A stretch of DNA of 5,980 bases, from assembly GCA_913054565.1 (NCBI GenBank), contig CAJXHW010000119.1:1-5980 (forward strand). Reading direction: 5' to 3'. Positions 4,473 through 5,980 of the stretch are shown one piece after another. Within the stretch, counting starts at the first letter, position 1, and every line of letters begins with the position of its first letter. The position numbers and the translations under genes are program-made. This stretch comes from an uncultured Kordia sp. (GTDB taxonomy: Bacteria > Bacteroidota > Bacteroidia > Flavobacteriales > Flavobacteriaceae). Under the pieces are notes generated by a model. The model worked only from the letters and a program-made list of their open reading frames with translations, made no database searches and had not been told where the DNA came from.

Positions 4473-5261
4473 ATGATGTTGTTTTATGGTGTGAAAAAAC
4501 AGCTATATTATATTTTTTTATTAAGCACTATTGGTGTGTTTAGTCTGACATTGTTAAAGGGGGAAATAACTAATTTCAATGATGTTGAAGGGATTCATGT
4601 GTTTAATAAAACTCATCAGGAATATACAATTACAGATGCAGAAGGGCGGTTTTCAATTCCGGTAAGACGTCAAGACACCATTGTTTTTAGTGCGTTACAA
4701 TATCATTTGGAAGAAATAATAGTGACGGAATCTATTTTGAATAAAGAGTTAATTCATGTTTTTCTTGAAACGAAAGTGAATGAGTTGGATGAGGTGTACA
4801 TTGGGTATGAGCTTACAGGGAATTTAATTACAGATAGTAAACAGATTAAAACTATAAAACCTATTGAGTTTGGAATGACAGATGCTTTTAGAGGTTTAGG
4901 AGAAAATAAAGAACAACGACCTACAGGTTCACAATCAGGTATTAAAAACGAAACTCTCCCAACGTCAAATGGAGCAGATATTTTAGGATTAATAAAGTTT
5001 ATTGGAGCACAAATTCCTAAAAAAAATAAAGCGGTTATCCGAAAAGTTATCCCTTTAAAATACTCTAGAGATGATTTAGAGTTGTATTTTGGTAAACAGT
5101 TTATGTTAAAAGATCTTGATTTAAGAGAACATGATTGTGAACGATTTATTCAATTTACTGAGTTTGATGAACAATTAATTATGAGTTTAAATAAAAGAGA
5201 TAAGTTTGCTTTAGTAAATAGGTTACTTGAATTACGAAAAACGTTTATTACGCTAGAATGA
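4473..5261 (+). CDS. Exported protein with carboxypeptidase-regulatory-like domain (paralogue 1)
   Basis: A predicted exported protein of the Bacteroidota type that opens with a carboxypeptidase D regulatory-like (CarboxypepD_reg-like, beta-sandwich) domain. A signal peptide spans about residues 7-24: KKQ, a hydrophobic run YYIFLLSTIGVFSLTLL, and a likely cut near VFS. The domain runs from LLKGEI (27-32) through GIHVFNKTHQEYTITDAEGRF to DTIVFSALQYHLEEIIV, ending in KVNELDEVYI (about 100-109). The C-terminal part (about 110-262) is charged, rich in K/E/D and predicted helical, with no domain I know. No lipobox cysteine or C-terminal sorting domain is visible, so periplasm or outer-membrane periphery is inferred. 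In related genomes such domains precede TonB-dependent receptors, but no barrel is visible here. Three in-frame starts compete: ATG 4473, ATG 4476 and GTG 4491. The GTG aligns with the start of paralogue 2. The stop overlaps the next start by 4 bp (ATGA). Confidence 0.8.
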   Translation: MMLFYGVKKQLYYIFLLSTIGVFSLTLLKGEITNFNDVEGIHVFNKTHQEYTITDAEGRFSIPVRRQDTIVFSALQYHLEEIIVTESILNKELIHVFLETKVNELDEVYIGYELTGNLITDSKQIKTIKPIEFGMTDAFRGLGENKEQRPTGSQSGIKNETLPTSNGADILGLIKFIGAQIPKKNKAVIRKVIPLKYSRDDLELYFGKQFMLKDLDLREHDCERFIQFTEFDEQLIMSLNKRDKFALVNRLLELRKTFITLE

Positions 5262-5980
5262 AATTTACACGATATTTATTTTTATTATTCCCTATCATAA
5301 CATTTAGTCAATCTTTATTAAAAGGTGAGATTGCTAATTCTGGTGATAATGAAGGTATTCATGTGTTTAATAAAACATTTCAAAAATATACCATTACAGA
5401 TGCAAATGGAGGGTTTGAAATAGAGGTAAAACAAAACGATACTATTGTGTTTAGTGCAATACAATATCAACTGAAACAACTTGTGATTACTAAAAAAGTG
5501 TTAAGTGAAGATTACTTATACATTTTATTAGAAGATCAAGTAAATGAGCTGGATGCCATATATATTAAACCAAAGCTATCGGGAGATTTACTTGCAGATA
5601 CGCAACGTATAAAAACTAAAGAATTATTTACAGCAAAAACATTAGGGTTGCCAAATGCACATGTTAAACCACCAACGGCGTCTGAACGAAAACTTTATAC
5701 AGCAACACATTCTGGAGGTGGAATAATCCCAGTAGATGCGATTATTAATGCCATAACCGGGCGAACAAAAATGTTGAAAAGACATGTGCAGTTAGAACGA
5801 AAAACTAATTTGGAAAATAAGGTATACAGCATTTTCGAAAACACAATGTATTATGATTTCAAAATACCAAAAACAAAACTATACGATTTTCTGTATTATG
5901 CTTCATCAGATGAACTCTTTAGTCAAGTTGTTAAAACAAAAAGTAATATTATCATTTATGATTTCTTGAAAAATAAATCT
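5258..5980 (+). CDS. Exported protein with carboxypeptidase-regulatory-like domain (paralogue 2), 3' end off window
   Basis: Open for 241 codons to the window edge without a stop, so the C-terminus is missing. Signal peptide MKFTRYLFLLFPIITFS with cleavage likely before Gln18 (TFS-QS). The following domain, LLKGEIANSGDNEGIHVFNK onward, matches paralogue 1 at 38 of 53 positions by hand count over residues 20-72, including shared blocks EGIHVFNKT, YTITDA and DTIVFSA. A further conserved block VNELDAIYI (about 95-103) precedes a divergent C-terminal region that contains KPPTASERKLY and a SGGGIIPVDAIINAITG patch near 149-165. The last part (NTMYYDFKIPKTKLYDFLYY) still aligns loosely with the end of paralogue 1, so probably only a few to about 15 residues are missing. 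It starts inside the last codons of paralogue 1 (ATGA overlap), indicating translational coupling in one operon. Function is unknown; exported location is inferred from the signal peptide. Confidence 0.8.
   Translation, partial: MKFTRYLFLLFPIITFSQSLLKGEIANSGDNEGIHVFNKTFQKYTITDANGGFEIEVKQNDTIVFSAIQYQLKQLVITKKVLSEDYLYILLEDQVNELDAIYIKPKLSGDLLADTQRIKTKELFTAKTLGLPNAHVKPPTASERKLYTATHSGGGIIPVDAIINAITGRTKMLKRHVQLERKTNLENKVYSIFENTMYYDFKIPKTKLYDFLYYASSDELFSQVVKTKSNIIIYDFLKNKS

Noticed and set aside
1..5980. CRISPR arrays, insertion sequences, toxin-antitoxin or defence genes
   Set aside because: No regularly spaced repeats, transposase motifs, terminal repeats or known defence domains were seen on either strand.

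Overview
The window looks like chromosomal DNA from a member of Bacteroidota, most probably family Flavobacteriaceae. It is strongly AT-rich. Genes lack Shine-Dalgarno sites and have A/T-rich leaders. Several starts are preceded by the Bacteroidota sigma-ABfrA -7 consensus TAnnTTTG. The gene set (RF3, type 1 IPP isomerase, PTPS-family enzyme, short ManA, exported carboxypeptidase-regulatory-like proteins) also fits marine or soil flavobacteria. The assignment is inferred from these traits, not from a database search.

Layout, left to right. (1) Positions 1-177, minus strand: the N-terminal end of peptide chain release factor 3 (prfC), cut by the window edge. (2) A divergent promoter region at 178-330, then a tight plus-strand operon: idi (IPP isomerase), a 6-pyruvoyl-tetrahydropterin synthase-family gene placed directly on the idi stop codon, and manA (mannose-6-phosphate isomerase) 3 nt further on. 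These are housekeeping or biosynthetic genes for isoprenoids, pterins or deazapurines, and sugar phosphates; no single pathway links them. (3) An orphan 88-residue helical protein of unknown function with its own likely promoter. (4) A tRNA cluster Thr(TGT)-Tyr(GTA)-Gly(TCC), driven by a textbook TTTG-N19-TAnnTTTG promoter and closed by a hairpin plus T-run terminator. The order and anticodons match the first three tRNAs of the conserved thrU-tyrU-glyT-thrT-tufB arrangement known from E. coli, but no second tRNA-Thr and no tuf follows. (5) A short unassigned intergenic stretch. (6) A minus-strand pair, pepE (dipeptidase E, S51 family) followed after 6 nt by an NTF2/SnoaL-like gene. (7) A divergent intergenic region, then a plus-strand pair of tandem paralogues encoding exported proteins with a carboxypeptidase-regulatory-like domain. 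They overlap by 4 bp (ATGA), and the second runs off the window end.

I see no CRISPR array, insertion sequence, phage gene, toxin-antitoxin pair or recognisable defence system. The most notable items are the tuf-less tRNA cluster, the apparently leaderless or near-leaderless idi start, the tandem exported paralogues with conserved N-termini and divergent C-termini, and a PTPS homologue whose residue spacing matches the animal enzyme rather than QueD. The window is otherwise ordinary core and lightly accessory flavobacterial sequence.
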